Source of the DNA: Streptomyces sp. FIT100
Lineage (GTDB): Bacteria; Actinomycetota; Actinomycetes; Streptomycetales; Streptomycetaceae
DNA: 64,000 bases
Direction: 5' to 3'
NCBI RefSeq assembly: GCF_024584805.1
Contig: NZ_CP075715.1
Coordinates: 496,001 to 560,000, forward strand
Position numbers and translations under genes: made by a program
In this document: piece by piece, positions 52,472 to 61,742 of the stretch
Layout of the letters: each line of letters starts with the position of its first letter
Numbering within the stretch: the first letter of the stretch is position 1
Notes under the pieces: model-generated
The model's input: only the letters and a program-made list of their open reading frames with translations
The model's database searches: none
Told to the model about the DNA's origin: nothing

Positions 52472-53551
52472 GTGAGCGCACTGTTCGAGCCGTACACCCT
52501 TCGGCAGCTGACGATCCCGAACCGGGTCTGGATGGCGCCCATGTGCCAGTACAGCGCCGAGGCGTCCGGCCCGGACGCGGGCGTCCCCAACGACTGGCAC
52601 TTCGCCCACTACGCCGCCCGTGCGGCCGGCGGCACGGGACTGATCCTGACGGAGGCCACCGCGGTCTCGCCGGAGGGCCGGATCAGCCCGCACGACCTCG
52701 GCATCTGGAACGACACCCAGGTCGAGGGCTTCCGCCGGATCACCCGCTTCCTCAAGGCGCAGGGCACCGTCCCCGGCATCCAGATCGCCCATGCCGGCCG
52801 CAAGGCGTCGACCGACCGGCCGTGGAACGGCGGTGCACCGGTCGGCCCGGACGCGAACGGCTGGCAGCCGCTCGGCCCGAGCCCGGTCGCCTTCGACGAG
52901 GGCCACCCCGTGCCCGACGAGCTGACGACGGCCCGGATCGCGGAGATCGTGGACCGGTTCGCGGACGCCGCGCGCCGGGCGCTGGACGCGGGCTTCGAGG
53001 TCGTCGAGGTGCACGGCGCGCACGGCTACCTCCTCGGCGAGTTCCTCTCCCCGCACAGCAACCACCGGACCGACGAGTACGGCGGCTCCTTCGCCGGCCG
53101 CACCCGGTTCGCCCTCGAAGTCGTCGACGCCGTACGGGCGGTGTGGCCGCAGGAGCTGCCCGTCCTCTTCCGCATCTCGGCGACCGACTGGCTGGACGAG
53201 AACGGCTGGACGGCCGACGACACCGTGCGCTTCGCCGCGTTGCTCAAGGAGCACGGCGTCGATCTCCTGGACGTCTCGTCCGGCGGCAACGCCCCGCGGG
53301 TACGGATCCCGGTCGGCCCCGGTTACCAAGTACCGTTCGCGGCCCGGGTGAAGGCCGAGACGGGCCTGCCGGTCGCCGCCGTCGGGATGATCACCGCTCC
53401 CGGGCAGGCCGAGAAGATCCTCTCCAACGGCGAGGCCGACGCGGTGCTGCTGGGGCGGGAGCTGCTGCGCGACCCGTCCTGGGCCCGGCGGGCGGCGCGC
53501 GAGCTGGGCGGCTCGATCCGGGTCCCCGAGCAGTACCACCGCTCGGTCTGA
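52472..53551 (+). CDS. Old yellow enzyme, YqjM-like NADPH:flavin oxidoreductase
   Basis: 359 residues. Thermophilic-like/YqjM class by Cys25 in MAPMCQYSA (modulates FMN potential), with QIAHAGRKAS, VHGAHGYLLGEFLSPHSNHRTDEYGGS and the C-terminal AVLLGRELLRDPSWARRAARELG. Reduces activated alkenes such as enones and quinones. GTG at 52472 with GGAG at correct spacing, preferred to ATG 52460. Placed beside ohr/ohrR and controlled by sites shared with the ArsR gene, it reads as an electrophile-detoxifying enzyme. Confidence 0.95.
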   Translation: MSALFEPYTLRQLTIPNRVWMAPMCQYSAEASGPDAGVPNDWHFAHYAARAAGGTGLILTEATAVSPEGRISPHDLGIWNDTQVEGFRRITRFLKAQGTVPGIQIAHAGRKASTDRPWNGGAPVGPDANGWQPLGPSPVAFDEGHPVPDELTTARIAEIVDRFADAARRALDAGFEVVEVHGAHGYLLGEFLSPHSNHRTDEYGGSFAGRTRFALEVVDAVRAVWPQELPVLFRISATDWLDENGWTADDTVRFAALLKEHGVDLLDVSSGGNAPRVRIPVGPGYQVPFAARVKAETGLPVAAVGMITAPGQAEKILSNGEADAVLLGRELLRDPSWARRAARELGGSIRVPEQYHRSV

Positions 53552-53690
53552 CCGCGGCGCGGGGCCGGGTGTCCGCGCAGGTCGGCCGGGCCGCGCCGAC
53601 CTGCGCGGATGCGCGCCGTCCGGTCCGCTGTCAGTGGCGGGGTGCAGACTGGCCCGTATCCGTGACAACGGCGTCCTGGAGGTGTCGGCG

Positions 53691-54776
53691 ATGACCGACG
53701 TACTGCTGGCTGTAGGCACTCGAAAAGGGCTCTTCATCGGCCGTAGGCGGGCCGGCCGATGGGAGCTCGACGGCCCCCACTTCAACGCACAGGCCGTGTA
53801 CTCGATCGGGATCGACACACGCCGCCCCGTCCCCCGGCTGCTCGTCGGCGGCGACAGCTCGCACTGGGGACCGTCGGTCTTCCACTCCGACGACCTGGGT
53901 GCGAGCTGGAGCGAGCCGGCGAAGCCCGCGATCAAGTTCCCCAAGGACACCGGGGCTTCCCTGGAGCGGGTCTGGCAGCTGCATCCGGCGGGCCCCACGG
54001 CCCCCGACGTGGTGTACGCGGGCACGGAGCCCGCGGCGCTGTTCCGCTCCGACGACGCCGGCGAGACGTTCGAGCTGGTCCGACCGTTGTGGGAGCATCC
54101 GACACGGTCGAAATGGGCGCCCGGCGGGGGCGGCGAGGCGGTCCACACGGTGGTGACCGACCGGCGGGCTCCGGAGGCCGTGACCGTCGCCGTCTCCGCG
54201 GCCGGGGTCTTCCGCAGCCGCGACGGCGGCGCCACGTGGAAGGCATCCAACCAAGGAGTGTCGGCGGTCTTCCTTCCCGATCCGTACCCCGAGTTCGGCC
54301 AGTGCGTCCACAAGATCGCGCAGGACGCGGGCGATCTGGACCGGTTGTACCTGCAGAACCACTGGGGGGTGTACCGCAGCGACGACGCGGGCGCCAAGTG
54401 GACCGACATCGGCGACGGCCTGCCGTCGGACTTCGGCTTCACGGTCACCGCCCATCCGCACCGCCCGGACGTGGCGTACGTCTTCCCGATCACGGCGGAC
54501 GAGGACCGGGTGCCCGCGGGGCGCCGCTGCCGGGTCTACCGCACGGAGGACGCGGGACGCAGCTGGGAGCCCCTCTCGGCCGGCCTCCCCGAGGACGACC
54601 ACTACGGCACGGTGCTGCGCGACGCGATGTGCACGGACGGCGCCGACCCCGCGGGTGTGTACTTCGGCAACCGGAACGGGGAGTTGTTCGCGAGCGCCGA
54701 CGACGGCGACAGCTGGCAGCAGCTCGCCTCGCACCTGCCGGACGTCCTGTGCGTGCGGGCGGCGGTGGTCGGCTGA
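53691..54776 (+). CDS. BNR-repeat / sialidase-like beta-propeller protein
   Basis: 361 residues, no signal peptide. Five Asp-box (BNR) repeats: SDDLGASWSE, SDDAGETFEL, SRDGGATWKA, SDDAGAKWTD, TEDAGRSWEP and SADDGDSWQQ as variants. Sialidase catalytic residues are not evident, so it is a BNR propeller of unknown role (VPS10/photosystem-stability-factor-like). ATG at 53691 with GGAGG. Confidence 0.88.
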   Translation: MTDVLLAVGTRKGLFIGRRRAGRWELDGPHFNAQAVYSIGIDTRRPVPRLLVGGDSSHWGPSVFHSDDLGASWSEPAKPAIKFPKDTGASLERVWQLHPAGPTAPDVVYAGTEPAALFRSDDAGETFELVRPLWEHPTRSKWAPGGGGEAVHTVVTDRRAPEAVTVAVSAAGVFRSRDGGATWKASNQGVSAVFLPDPYPEFGQCVHKIAQDAGDLDRLYLQNHWGVYRSDDAGAKWTDIGDGLPSDFGFTVTAHPHRPDVAYVFPITADEDRVPAGRRCRVYRTEDAGRSWEPLSAGLPEDDHYGTVLRDAMCTDGADPAGVYFGNRNGELFASADDGDSWQQLASHLPDVLCVRAAVVG

Positions 54777-54841
54777 GCTCGGGTGCGGCCGTCTGCCGCC
54801 GGGTGATCGGGACACGGGCCGCACCAGTAGAGTGACGCCCC

Positions 54842-55519
54842 GTGGCAGCACGACCCTTGAATGAGATTGTCGAGCCGGGATGGGCGGACGCCCTGCGACC
54901 GGTGGCCGAACGCATCGCCGCGATGGGCGACTTCCTCCGCGCGGAGATCGCCGCGGGCCGGACGTATCTGCCGGCGGGCGCGCATGTGCTGCGCGCCTTC
55001 CAGCAGCCGTTCGACGAGGTGCGCGTCCTGATCGTCGGCCAGGATCCGTATCCGACGCCAGGGCATGCGGTGGGGCTGAGCTTCTCCGTGGCACCGGAGG
55101 TGCGTCCACTGCCGGGCAGCCTGGAGAACATCTTCCGGGAGATGCACACCGACCTCGGGTTGCCCCGGCCGTCCAACGGCGATCTCACGCCGTGGACGCG
55201 GCAGGGTGTGCTGCTGCTCAACAGGGCCCTGACCACGGCCCCCCGCAAGCCCGCCGCGCATCGCGGCAAGGGCTGGGAGGACGTGACCGAGCAGGCCATC
55301 CGGGCCCTGGTGGACCGCGGCAAGCCGATGGTGTCGGTGCTGTGGGGGCGCGACGCGCGCAATCTGCGACCGCTGCTGGGTGAGCTCCCCGCGATCGAGT
55401 CCGCGCATCCCTCGCCGATGTCGGCGGACCGCGGCTTCTTCGGATCACGGCCGTTCAGCAGGGCGAACGAGCTGTTGGTCCGCCAGGGGGCGCAGCCGGT
55501 GGACTGGCGGCTGCCGTGA
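54842..55519 (+). CDS. ung: Uracil-DNA glycosylase (family 1)
   Basis: 225 residues, usual length. Motif [18 protein letters not shown] with catalytic Asp68; motif [19 protein letters not shown] with the catalytic His and minor-groove loop. Excises uracil from DNA. GTG at 54842; TAGAGT 13 bases upstream could be the -10 of a near-leaderless transcript. The stop overlaps the start of the next gene (GTGA). Confidence 0.97.
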   Translation: MAARPLNEIVEPGWADALRPVAERIAAMGDFLRAEIAAGRTYLPAGAHVLRAFQQPFDEVRVLIVGQDPYPTPGHAVGLSFSVAPEVRPLPGSLENIFREMHTDLGLPRPSNGDLTPWTRQGVLLLNRALTTAPRKPAAHRGKGWEDVTEQAIRALVDRGKPMVSVLWGRDARNLRPLLGELPAIESAHPSPMSADRGFFGSRPFSRANELLVRQGAQPVDWRLP

Positions 55520-56529
55520 CCACCCCGGGTCCGGGGTGGGTGCTGGGGGCCGACTCCGGGGGCTCGGGCCTGCGGGTCGCCCTCGCCCCGGCCGACACCC
55601 CCGCCCATGCCCTGTCGACCGCGTCCCGCGAGCCGGTCCGCACGGGCCCCCGCGGGATCGACGCGGCCCATCTGCTGGAGCAGCTGCTGCCGATGGCGCA
55701 CACCCTGCTGCGGCGGGCGGCCGGGACCGGCGCCCCCGGCGCGGCGGACGCGGAGGCGCCCGGGCTCGTCGCCGTCGCGATCGGGGCCGCCGGGATGGCG
55801 ACGCTCGGGGACGACCTGCGTGCGGTGCTCCCCCGTGCACTCGCGCAGGCGCTCGGCGTGCACCGGGTGGCGCTCGCCGCCGATGCGGTGACCGCGTACG
55901 CCGGTGCGCTGGACCAGCGCCCGGGGGCGGTCGTCGCGGCGGGCACGGGGATGATCGCGCTGGGCACCGACCTGACGGACTGGCGCCGCGCGGACGGCTG
56001 GGGCCATCTGCTGGGCGACTGCGGCGGCGGGGCATGGATCGGCCGGGCGGGCCTGGAAGCGGCGATGCGCGCCCACGACGGGCGCCGGGGCGGTTCGGCG
56101 GCGCTGCTGGAGCGGCTGGAAGCGGTGTTCGGGCCGGCCGATGAGCTGCCGGGGCTGCTCTATCCGCGCTCCGACCGGCCCGCCCTGCTCGCCTCCTTCG
56201 CGCCCGAGGTCGCCCGCTGCGCCGCGGACGACCCGGTCGCCCGGGGCATCCTCGCCAAGGCCGCCGACGACATCGCCGCCGCGGCGGCCGCGGTCTGCCC
56301 GCCCGTGTCGGCCGGGGAGTGCGAAGTCGCCCTGACCGGGGGCCTGTTCAAAATGGGCGACCCCCTGGCCGTACCGCTGCGGGCCGCTCTCGCACAGCAA
56401 CTCCCGCACGCCCGCCCGGTGTCCGCCGCGGGCGATCCGCTCGCCGGTTCGCTGACCGTCGCCGCCGCGCTCGCCACCGGATCGCTGACGCTTCCCCGGC
56501 ACCCGCGCATGCTCCATGTGTCCCTGTGA
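55516..56529 (+). CDS. BadF/BadG-type ATPase, N-acetylglucosamine kinase-like
   Basis: 337 residues of the ASKHA fold: phosphate-1 [12 protein letters not shown], phosphate-2 [12 protein letters not shown], and [22 protein letters not shown], a hallmark of the GlcNAc kinase/BadF group. GTG at 55516 overlaps the ung stop by 4 bp, so translation is coupled. Likely phosphorylates an amino sugar from murein or chitin turnover; coupling to ung has no obvious functional logic. Confidence 0.88.
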   Translation: MTTPGPGWVLGADSGGSGLRVALAPADTPAHALSTASREPVRTGPRGIDAAHLLEQLLPMAHTLLRRAAGTGAPGAADAEAPGLVAVAIGAAGMATLGDDLRAVLPRALAQALGVHRVALAADAVTAYAGALDQRPGAVVAAGTGMIALGTDLTDWRRADGWGHLLGDCGGGAWIGRAGLEAAMRAHDGRRGGSAALLERLEAVFGPADELPGLLYPRSDRPALLASFAPEVARCAADDPVARGILAKAADDIAAAAAAVCPPVSAGECEVALTGGLFKMGDPLAVPLRAALAQQLPHARPVSAAGDPLAGSLTVAAALATGSLTLPRHPRMLHVSL

Positions 56530-56653
56530 TATATCCCCGTTCAGAACAGGACACTCGACCAGTAACGAACTCATCGGATAAAAACGGACAGACAGTTCTC
56601 GGCCGCCCCCTCCCCGAACAGCTGAGCCGATAAACGAAGTAGCATGCGGCGCC

Positions 56654-57574
56654 ATGAGCTCCCCCACTGGGCCTGCATCCGGCCTGCCCGTACGAATGCC
56701 GCGACCCCGCCAGTCCGGGCGACACCGTCGCCCCGAGCCCGTGGCGGCGCCCGAGGGCGCGCCCGTGCTCGTTCTCGCGGTGCCCGGCACCCCCACCCCC
56801 GCGACACGCGGTCTCGCCGAGGAAGTCGTCAGCATCGCCCGCTCCGAGCTGCCCGGCCTGGAGGCCGCGATCGGCTACCTCGACGGTGACGACGCCGAGT
56901 ACCCCACGCTGGGGAGCGTGCTCGCACAAGCGGCGGCGCTGCGCGTCGAGCGGTACGAGCTGGCCAGGGCCGCCGGCCGCGAGGTCGCCGAGCCCGAGGG
57001 CCCGGCCTCCGTCGTGGTCCCGCTGCTCGCCGGCCCCGACAGCGCGCTGACCCGGCGGATCCGCCAGGCGGTCATGGAGAGCCAGGGCACCGCCGAGCTG
57101 ACCGATGTCCTCGGTCCGCACCCGCTGCTCGCGGAGGCGCTGCACGTGCGGCTGTCCGAGGCCGGGCTGGCCCGCGCCGACCGCGCCCGGCTGTTCACGG
57201 TCGCGACAGCCGCCGACGGCATCGTGCTGGCCACGGTCGGCGGCGACGAGGCCGTGCAGGCCGCCGGGATCACGGGCATGCTGCTCGCCGCCCGCCTCGC
57301 CGTTCCGGTGATGGCCGCCGCGCTGGACCAGGAGGGCGCGATCGCCGCGACCGCCGACGAGCTGCGCGCCGCCGGTTCCGGACAGCTGGCGCTGGCCCCG
57401 TACCTGGTCGGCCCCGAGCTGCCGGAGGGTCTGCTCGCCGCGGCCGCCGCGGAGGCGGGCTGCGCCGCGGCCGAGCCGCTCGGCGCGTACCCGGCGATCG
57501 GCAAGCTGGTGCTGTCGAAGTACACGACCGCGCTCGGCATCCCGACGCAGCCGCAGGGCGCCCAGGCGCACTGA
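56654..57574 (+). CDS. CbiX-like sirohydrochlorin chelatase family protein
   Basis: 306 residues, a double CbiX-like domain: VLVLAVPGTPTPATRGLAEEVVSIAR, then VVVPLLAGPDSALTRRIRQAV and LGPHPLLAEAL (metal-site His in GPHPLL), followed by a second half with LALAPYLVGPELPEGLL. The N-terminal HxP metal motif of true chelatases (usually GHGSR) is replaced by PGTPTP, so chelatase activity is uncertain. ATG at 56654; TAGCAT eight bases upstream may be a leaderless -10. Confidence 0.8.
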   Translation: MSSPTGPASGLPVRMPRPRQSGRHRRPEPVAAPEGAPVLVLAVPGTPTPATRGLAEEVVSIARSELPGLEAAIGYLDGDDAEYPTLGSVLAQAAALRVERYELARAAGREVAEPEGPASVVVPLLAGPDSALTRRIRQAVMESQGTAELTDVLGPHPLLAEALHVRLSEAGLARADRARLFTVATAADGIVLATVGGDEAVQAAGITGMLLAARLAVPVMAAALDQEGAIAATADELRAAGSGQLALAPYLVGPELPEGLLAAAAAEAGCAAAEPLGAYPAIGKLVLSKYTTALGIPTQPQGAQAH

Positions 57575-57581
57575 ACGGACG

Positions 57582-57616
57582 GAAAGGGCCCACGCCGACG
57601 CGGCGCGGGCCCTTTC
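57582..57616. terminator. Bidirectional hairpin with T/A flanks
   Basis: GAAAGGGCCC and GGGCCCTTTC arms around an inner GCCG/CGGC stem, between convergent genes, 8 bp past the CbiX-like stop. Confidence 0.85.
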
Positions 57617-57639
57617 GTTGCCGCAGGTGCGGCCGGGGG

Positions 57640-58788
57640 TCAGGCGAAGACCACGCACGAGGCCGCCGGGGCGGCGATCGAACCCGCCCGGCGCGGCAGG
57701 CCGCTTGCGGCGTCGATGTCGAACCAGGTGACGTCCCCGGAGCGCTCGTTCGCCGCGTACAGCCGCGTCCCGGTGGGGTCGAGCGCGAGGTCGCGCGGCC
57801 AGTGGCCGCCGCACGGCACGGTGGTGACCAGCTCGGCCTTCTCCCCGCTCGGGTCGAGGGCGAGGACGGAGATCGAGTCGTGGCCCCGGTTGGCCACCCA
57901 CACGAACCGCCCGTCGTGGGCCACGACGACCGCGGAAGGGTAGCTGACGCCCGCGAGGCCCTCCGGCAGGACCGCGGTCTCCCCCACGGGTTCGAGGACG
58001 CCCTCCTCGGCCTCCCAGCGGCACACGGTCAGCACCGGCTCCAGCTCGCCGAGCACGTACGCGTACCGGCCCGAGGGGTGGAAGGCGAGCTGGCGCGGGC
58101 CGGTGCCGGGCCGCAGCGGCGTCTCGCCGTGCGGGCTCAGGTCGCCGGTGGCCGGGTCGAGTTCGCCGACGCGCACGGAGTCGGTGCCGAGGTCGACGCC
58201 GAGTATCCAGCGCCCGGTGGGATCGGGGAGCACCTGGTGGGCGTGCGGGCCGCGCTGCCGCTCCGGGTGCGGGCCCGAGCCCTCGTGCCGCAGTACGCCC
58301 ACGGCGGCGGCCGGCGCCCCCGCGGGGCCGACCGGGAGGACGCTGACGCTGCCCGAGCCGTAGTTGGCGGTGAGCAGATGGCCGCCTGCCACGGCGAGAT
58401 GGGTGGGGCCGGCCCCGCTCACCGGCGCCGGCGCACCGATGAGCCGGAACGCCGCCGGCCCCTCCCCGGCGGTCGCGGAAGTCGCGGTCGTCGCGATGGT
58501 CGCGATGGTCGCGATGATGTCGAAGGCCGCGACGGCACCCTCGTCCGTCTCGGAGACGGCGTAGAGGACCGGACCGCTCTCGGCGGCGCCGACGGCCAGG
58601 TACGACGGATCGGCGACGGCGTCCGTCGCGGCGGTCTCGCTGAGGGCCCCGGTCTGCTCGTCGACGGCGGCCGCGATGATGCCGCGGCCGCCCGCCGAGG
58701 TGAAGGATCCGATGAAAGCCGTCGCCCGTCCGCCGGTTCCGCCGGTTCCGCCGGGGCCCGTGCCGTTGCTCATGCCGTCGCCGCCCAC
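57640..58788 (-). CDS. Lactonase family (6-phosphogluconolactonase-like) beta-propeller
   Basis: 382 residues from GTG 58788 (GAGGGGA at good spacing; ATG 58773 is the alternative). Seven-bladed pattern: FIGSFTSAGGRGI, GPTHLAVAGGHLLTANYGSGSVSVL, GPHAHQVLPDPTGRWILGVDLGTDSVRV, GTGPRQLAFHPSGRYAYVLGEL and GHWPRDLALDPTGTRLYAANERSGDV. Cytosolic. Contains a 9-bp repeat expansion (ATIATIATTATSAT). Possibly hydrolyses 6-phosphogluconolactone; other lactones are possible. Confidence 0.9.
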   Translation of the reverse strand: MGGDGMSNGTGPGGTGGTGGRATAFIGSFTSAGGRGIIAAAVDEQTGALSETAATDAVADPSYLAVGAAESGPVLYAVSETDEGAVAAFDIIATIATIATTATSATAGEGPAAFRLIGAPAPVSGAGPTHLAVAGGHLLTANYGSGSVSVLPVGPAGAPAAAVGVLRHEGSGPHPERQRGPHAHQVLPDPTGRWILGVDLGTDSVRVGELDPATGDLSPHGETPLRPGTGPRQLAFHPSGRYAYVLGELEPVLTVCRWEAEEGVLEPVGETAVLPEGLAGVSYPSAVVVAHDGRFVWVANRGHDSISVLALDPSGEKAELVTTVPCGGHWPRDLALDPTGTRLYAANERSGDVTWFDIDAASGLPRRAGSIAAPAASCVVFA

Positions 58789-58846
58789 TGCGTTTTCCCC
58801 TCGCCGCCGGGATGTCCGTTTCCCGGCTGACGGTAGCAGGAACGGT

Positions 58847-60034
58847 CTAGACCACATCGGACTCCTCTCCCCGGGCGCGCGCGAGCGCCTCCGGATGGTG
58901 CGCGAACATCGGCTTGAGCTGCGTCGCGTCGTACGTCCGGTGGAAGACGGGGGTGGCGGAGCCGGAGATCGGCGGCACGATCCAGGACCAGTCGGCGCCC
59001 ACCGCCCGGCCCTTGGCCTGCTCACGGTCGAGGTGGGCGAGGAAGCGGCGGGATTCGGTGTGGTGGTCGGCCAGGGTGACTCCGGCCCGGTCGAAGGAGT
59101 GCAGGACGGCCCGGTTGAGCTCGACGAGAGCGCGGTCCTTCCACAGGGAGCGTTCGTCGGAGGTGTCGAGTCCGAGCCGATCGGCGACGAACGGCAGCAG
59201 GTGGTACCGGTCGGTGTCACCGAGGTTCCTGGCGCCGATCTCGGTGCCCATGTACCAGCCGTTGAAGGGCGCTGCCGGGTAGCAGATGCCGCCGATCTCC
59301 AGGCACATGTTGGCGATGGCGGGAACGGCGTTCCAGCGCAGGCCGAGCACGGCGTGCCAGTCGTCGTCGGGGTGGCGCAGCGGGACCTCGAGGACGGCGT
59401 CCTCGGGGAGCGTGAACCAGCGGGGTTTGTCGTCGCTGCCCTGGACGATCAGCGGCAGCACGTCGAAGGGGGTGCCGGGACCGCCGGGCCAGCCGAGCCG
59501 CTCGGCGTAGGCGGTGATGCCGGCGTTGCGCGGATCGCCCGTGCGACCGCCGCCTTGGGCGGCGGTGTAGCCCGCGTACCGCACGAGTTGCTCGTTCCAG
59601 ATGCGCGGGCCGGGGCGGCCGGGGGCGTCGGGCGCGAAGACCGTGATGAGGGGCCGTATCCGGCCGCCGTTGGTCGCCTCCCGCAGATGGTCCGCCGACT
59701 CGGCCGCGACGGTGTCGGCGTCGCGCACGTCACGGCGGTCCCGCACCCGCAACGAACGCCAGTAGAGCCTGCCTATGCAGCGGTTGCTGTTGCGCCAGGC
59801 GACGCGCGCGCCGTGGGCGAGTTCCTCGGTGGTGTGCCGGTACGTCCCGGTCGCGTCGATCTCGGCGTGGACGGCGGCGACACGGGCCGCGAGGGCGGCC
59901 GGTCCGCCCGCCTCCGGCTCCTCGTGGTGGCACAGCCGCAGGAACTCCTCCGCTTCCTGCCGCAGTTCGGCATACGGGTCATGACGGTCGTACCGGGCCT
60001 TGCGGCCGGCGGCTCTTCGGCGGAACTTCCGCAT
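58847..60034 (-). CDS. nos: Bacterial nitric oxide synthase, oxygenase domain
   Basis: 395 residues, single-domain bacterial NOS. Proximal haem ligand Cys86 in ARVAWRNSNRCIGRLYW, PRIWNEQLVRYAGY, NMCLEIGGICYPAAPFNGWYMGTEIGARN with the Arg-binding Glu, and the C-terminal HHTESRRFLAHLD (pterin side). There is no reductase domain, so it depends on separate flavoproteins. Oxidises arginine to NO and citrulline. ATG at 60034. No txtE-like P450 or NRPS is in the window, so this is not a visible thaxtomin cluster. Confidence 0.96.
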   Translation of the reverse strand: MRKFRRRAAGRKARYDRHDPYAELRQEAEEFLRLCHHEEPEAGGPAALAARVAAVHAEIDATGTYRHTTEELAHGARVAWRNSNRCIGRLYWRSLRVRDRRDVRDADTVAAESADHLREATNGGRIRPLITVFAPDAPGRPGPRIWNEQLVRYAGYTAAQGGGRTGDPRNAGITAYAERLGWPGGPGTPFDVLPLIVQGSDDKPRWFTLPEDAVLEVPLRHPDDDWHAVLGLRWNAVPAIANMCLEIGGICYPAAPFNGWYMGTEIGARNLGDTDRYHLLPFVADRLGLDTSDERSLWKDRALVELNRAVLHSFDRAGVTLADHHTESRRFLAHLDREQAKGRAVGADWSWIVPPISGSATPVFHRTYDATQLKPMFAHHPEALARARGEESDVV

Positions 60035-60060
60035 GGAGTGCACCCCCCGGGTGAAGCGGA

Positions 60061-60079
60061 CGGACGTGGTTGCCGTCCG
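60061..60079. promoter_or_regulatory. Short stem-loop in the nos leader
   Basis: CGGACG-N7-CGTCCG, 27 bp upstream of the nos ATG; could be an operator or an mRNA hairpin. Confidence 0.35.
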
Positions 60080-60160
60080 AACTACCCCATAGGTGGCCTG
60101 ATCCACCCTGTACGTGCCACACGCACATGCCTGGTGCGAGCGCCGCGCGGCCGTTCGGCT

Positions 60161-60196
60161 GCCGTGAGGCTTGCCGTGAGGCTTGCCGTGAGGGGG
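60161..60196. repeat. 12-bp tandem repeat (GCCGTGAGGCTT x3)
   Basis: Two exact copies and a third diverging at its end, between the FUSC stop and the nos promoter. Confidence 0.85.
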
Positions 60197-60222
60197 CCCG
60201 GCCGCAGGGCGGCAGCGGGCCG

Positions 60223-61737
60223 TCAGACGGCGATGAGCGGGGAGCGCGGTGAGGTGCCGAGGGGCGTGGCAAGGTCCGTGAGTGCGCGCTCGAGACCGTG
60301 CAGATGCGTGAGGGCGGCATCGGCGCCGGAATGCTGCCGCTGGGCCGGGATGGCGACGGCGAGGCCCTGCGCAGGGGCGGGCGCGGGTACGCCGTCCGGC
60401 GAGGCCAGGGTGAGGACGGCGGCCTCGACACGGTGGCAGGCGGCGGCCAGCCGGGCGTCGTGGGAGGCGGCCGGGTCGGCGGCGACCGCGGCGAGCCCCC
60501 GTGCCTCGCGGGCGCACTCGTCGAGCAGCGCGAGCACCTGCCGGGCACGGGCCTTGCGGGCGCGCATCGGGCTGAGCGGATGCACCAGCGGCGCCACGGC
60601 CATCCGCACCCGGCCGAGCAGCGCCTCCAGCTCCGTGACGTGCGGAGCGGGGTCGGCCGTCGTGGATCCGGCCAGCCGCGCGGCAGCTTCTGCGGTGCAG
60701 CGGTGGACGCAGCGCAGCGCCTGCTGGATCCAGGCGTCGGTGGTGGCGTGCGTGGTGACGGGCAGCACGAGGAGGACGGCGACCACGGCGCCCAGCGCGC
60801 CGACGCCGGTCTCCGCGAGCCGCAGCGCGAGCAGGCCCGGGTCGAGGACGCCGAGCAGCCCGTACAGCAGGCTGACCATGACGGTGACGAAGAACATCAT
60901 CCAGCTGTACGAGACCGCGGCCGTGTAGAAGATGCCGAAGACGCACACGGCCACCAGTGCGGCCGTGGGGGCCGCGTCGCCGTGCACGGGGACGGCGACG
61001 AGCAGGCCCACGGCGATGCCGGTGACCGTGCCGAGGACCCGGCGGAAGCCGCGGACCAGGGTCTCGCCGCGCGACGCGGTGTTCACGAAGATCCACCAGG
61101 CGGCGCCGACGGCCCAGTACCAGCGCTCCTGCGAGAGCAGTTGGCCAAGCGCGAGGGCGAGGGCGCCCGCGACGGCCACCTGCACGGCCTGGCGGGTGGT
61201 CGTCCTGGCCAGACCCGTTCCGGCGGGAAGGGCGGGCACGACGGGCGGCGCCAGCCGTCGCTCGTAGCACCAGAGGCCGAAGCGGACGGCGGACGAGGCG
61301 ACCACGGCGAGCAGGACGGCCGAGTACAGCCCGGGCAGCTGCGCGGGGATCGTGTGCAGGAACTGCGCCACGAAGAAGGTCATGAACGCGAAGACCCCCA
61401 GGGCGTGACCGCGCGGCCCCCAGCGGCGGACGTACACCCCCGCGCCGGCGACGGCGAGGAACGCCGTGTCTCGCAGCAGGGGCTGGTCGTGCAGCCCGGC
61501 CGCGAGCGCGAGCACCGGAAGCCCGGCCGCGGGCAGCAGCAGCGTGGTCACGGCCTGGCCGCGGACGGTCGCGTCGGTGACAGTGAAGAGGGCGAGGAGC
61601 GCGGCGAGCCCGCCGGTGATCACGGCGGGCAGCGAATGGCCGGTCAGCGCGACCGCGAGCACGGCCGGCCCGATGCCGAGCACGGACCGGGAGGCGCTGC
61701 GCAGCCGCAGCCGCCCCGGATCCGGAACCACGAACAT
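60223..61737 (-). CDS. FUSC-family inner membrane transporter
   Basis: 504 residues. Two blocks of about five to six helices (~20-140, ~185-310) separated by a short loop, then a cytosolic helical C-terminus, the aromatic-acid-exporter (YccS/AaeB-like) layout, with GETLVRGFRRVLGTVTGIAVG marking the FUSC domain. Probably exports aromatic acids; the pobA and AAHS genes nearby support this. ATG at 61737 (TTG 61749 possible). Preceded by a 36-codon ORF ending 5 bases before it. Confidence 0.87.
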   Translation of the reverse strand: MFVVPDPGRLRLRSASRSVLGIGPAVLAVALTGHSLPAVITGGLAALLALFTVTDATVRGQAVTTLLLPAAGLPVLALAAGLHDQPLLRDTAFLAVAGAGVYVRRWGPRGHALGVFAFMTFFVAQFLHTIPAQLPGLYSAVLLAVVASSAVRFGLWCYERRLAPPVVPALPAGTGLARTTTRQAVQVAVAGALALALGQLLSQERWYWAVGAAWWIFVNTASRGETLVRGFRRVLGTVTGIAVGLLVAVPVHGDAAPTAALVAVCVFGIFYTAAVSYSWMMFFVTVMVSLLYGLLGVLDPGLLALRLAETGVGALGAVVAVLLVLPVTTHATTDAWIQQALRCVHRCTAEAAARLAGSTTADPAPHVTELEALLGRVRMAVAPLVHPLSPMRARKARARQVLALLDECAREARGLAAVAADPAASHDARLAAACHRVEAAVLTLASPDGVPAPAPAQGLAVAIPAQRQHSGADAALTHLHGLERALTDLATPLGTSPRSPLIAV

Positions 61738-61742
61738 CCCCT

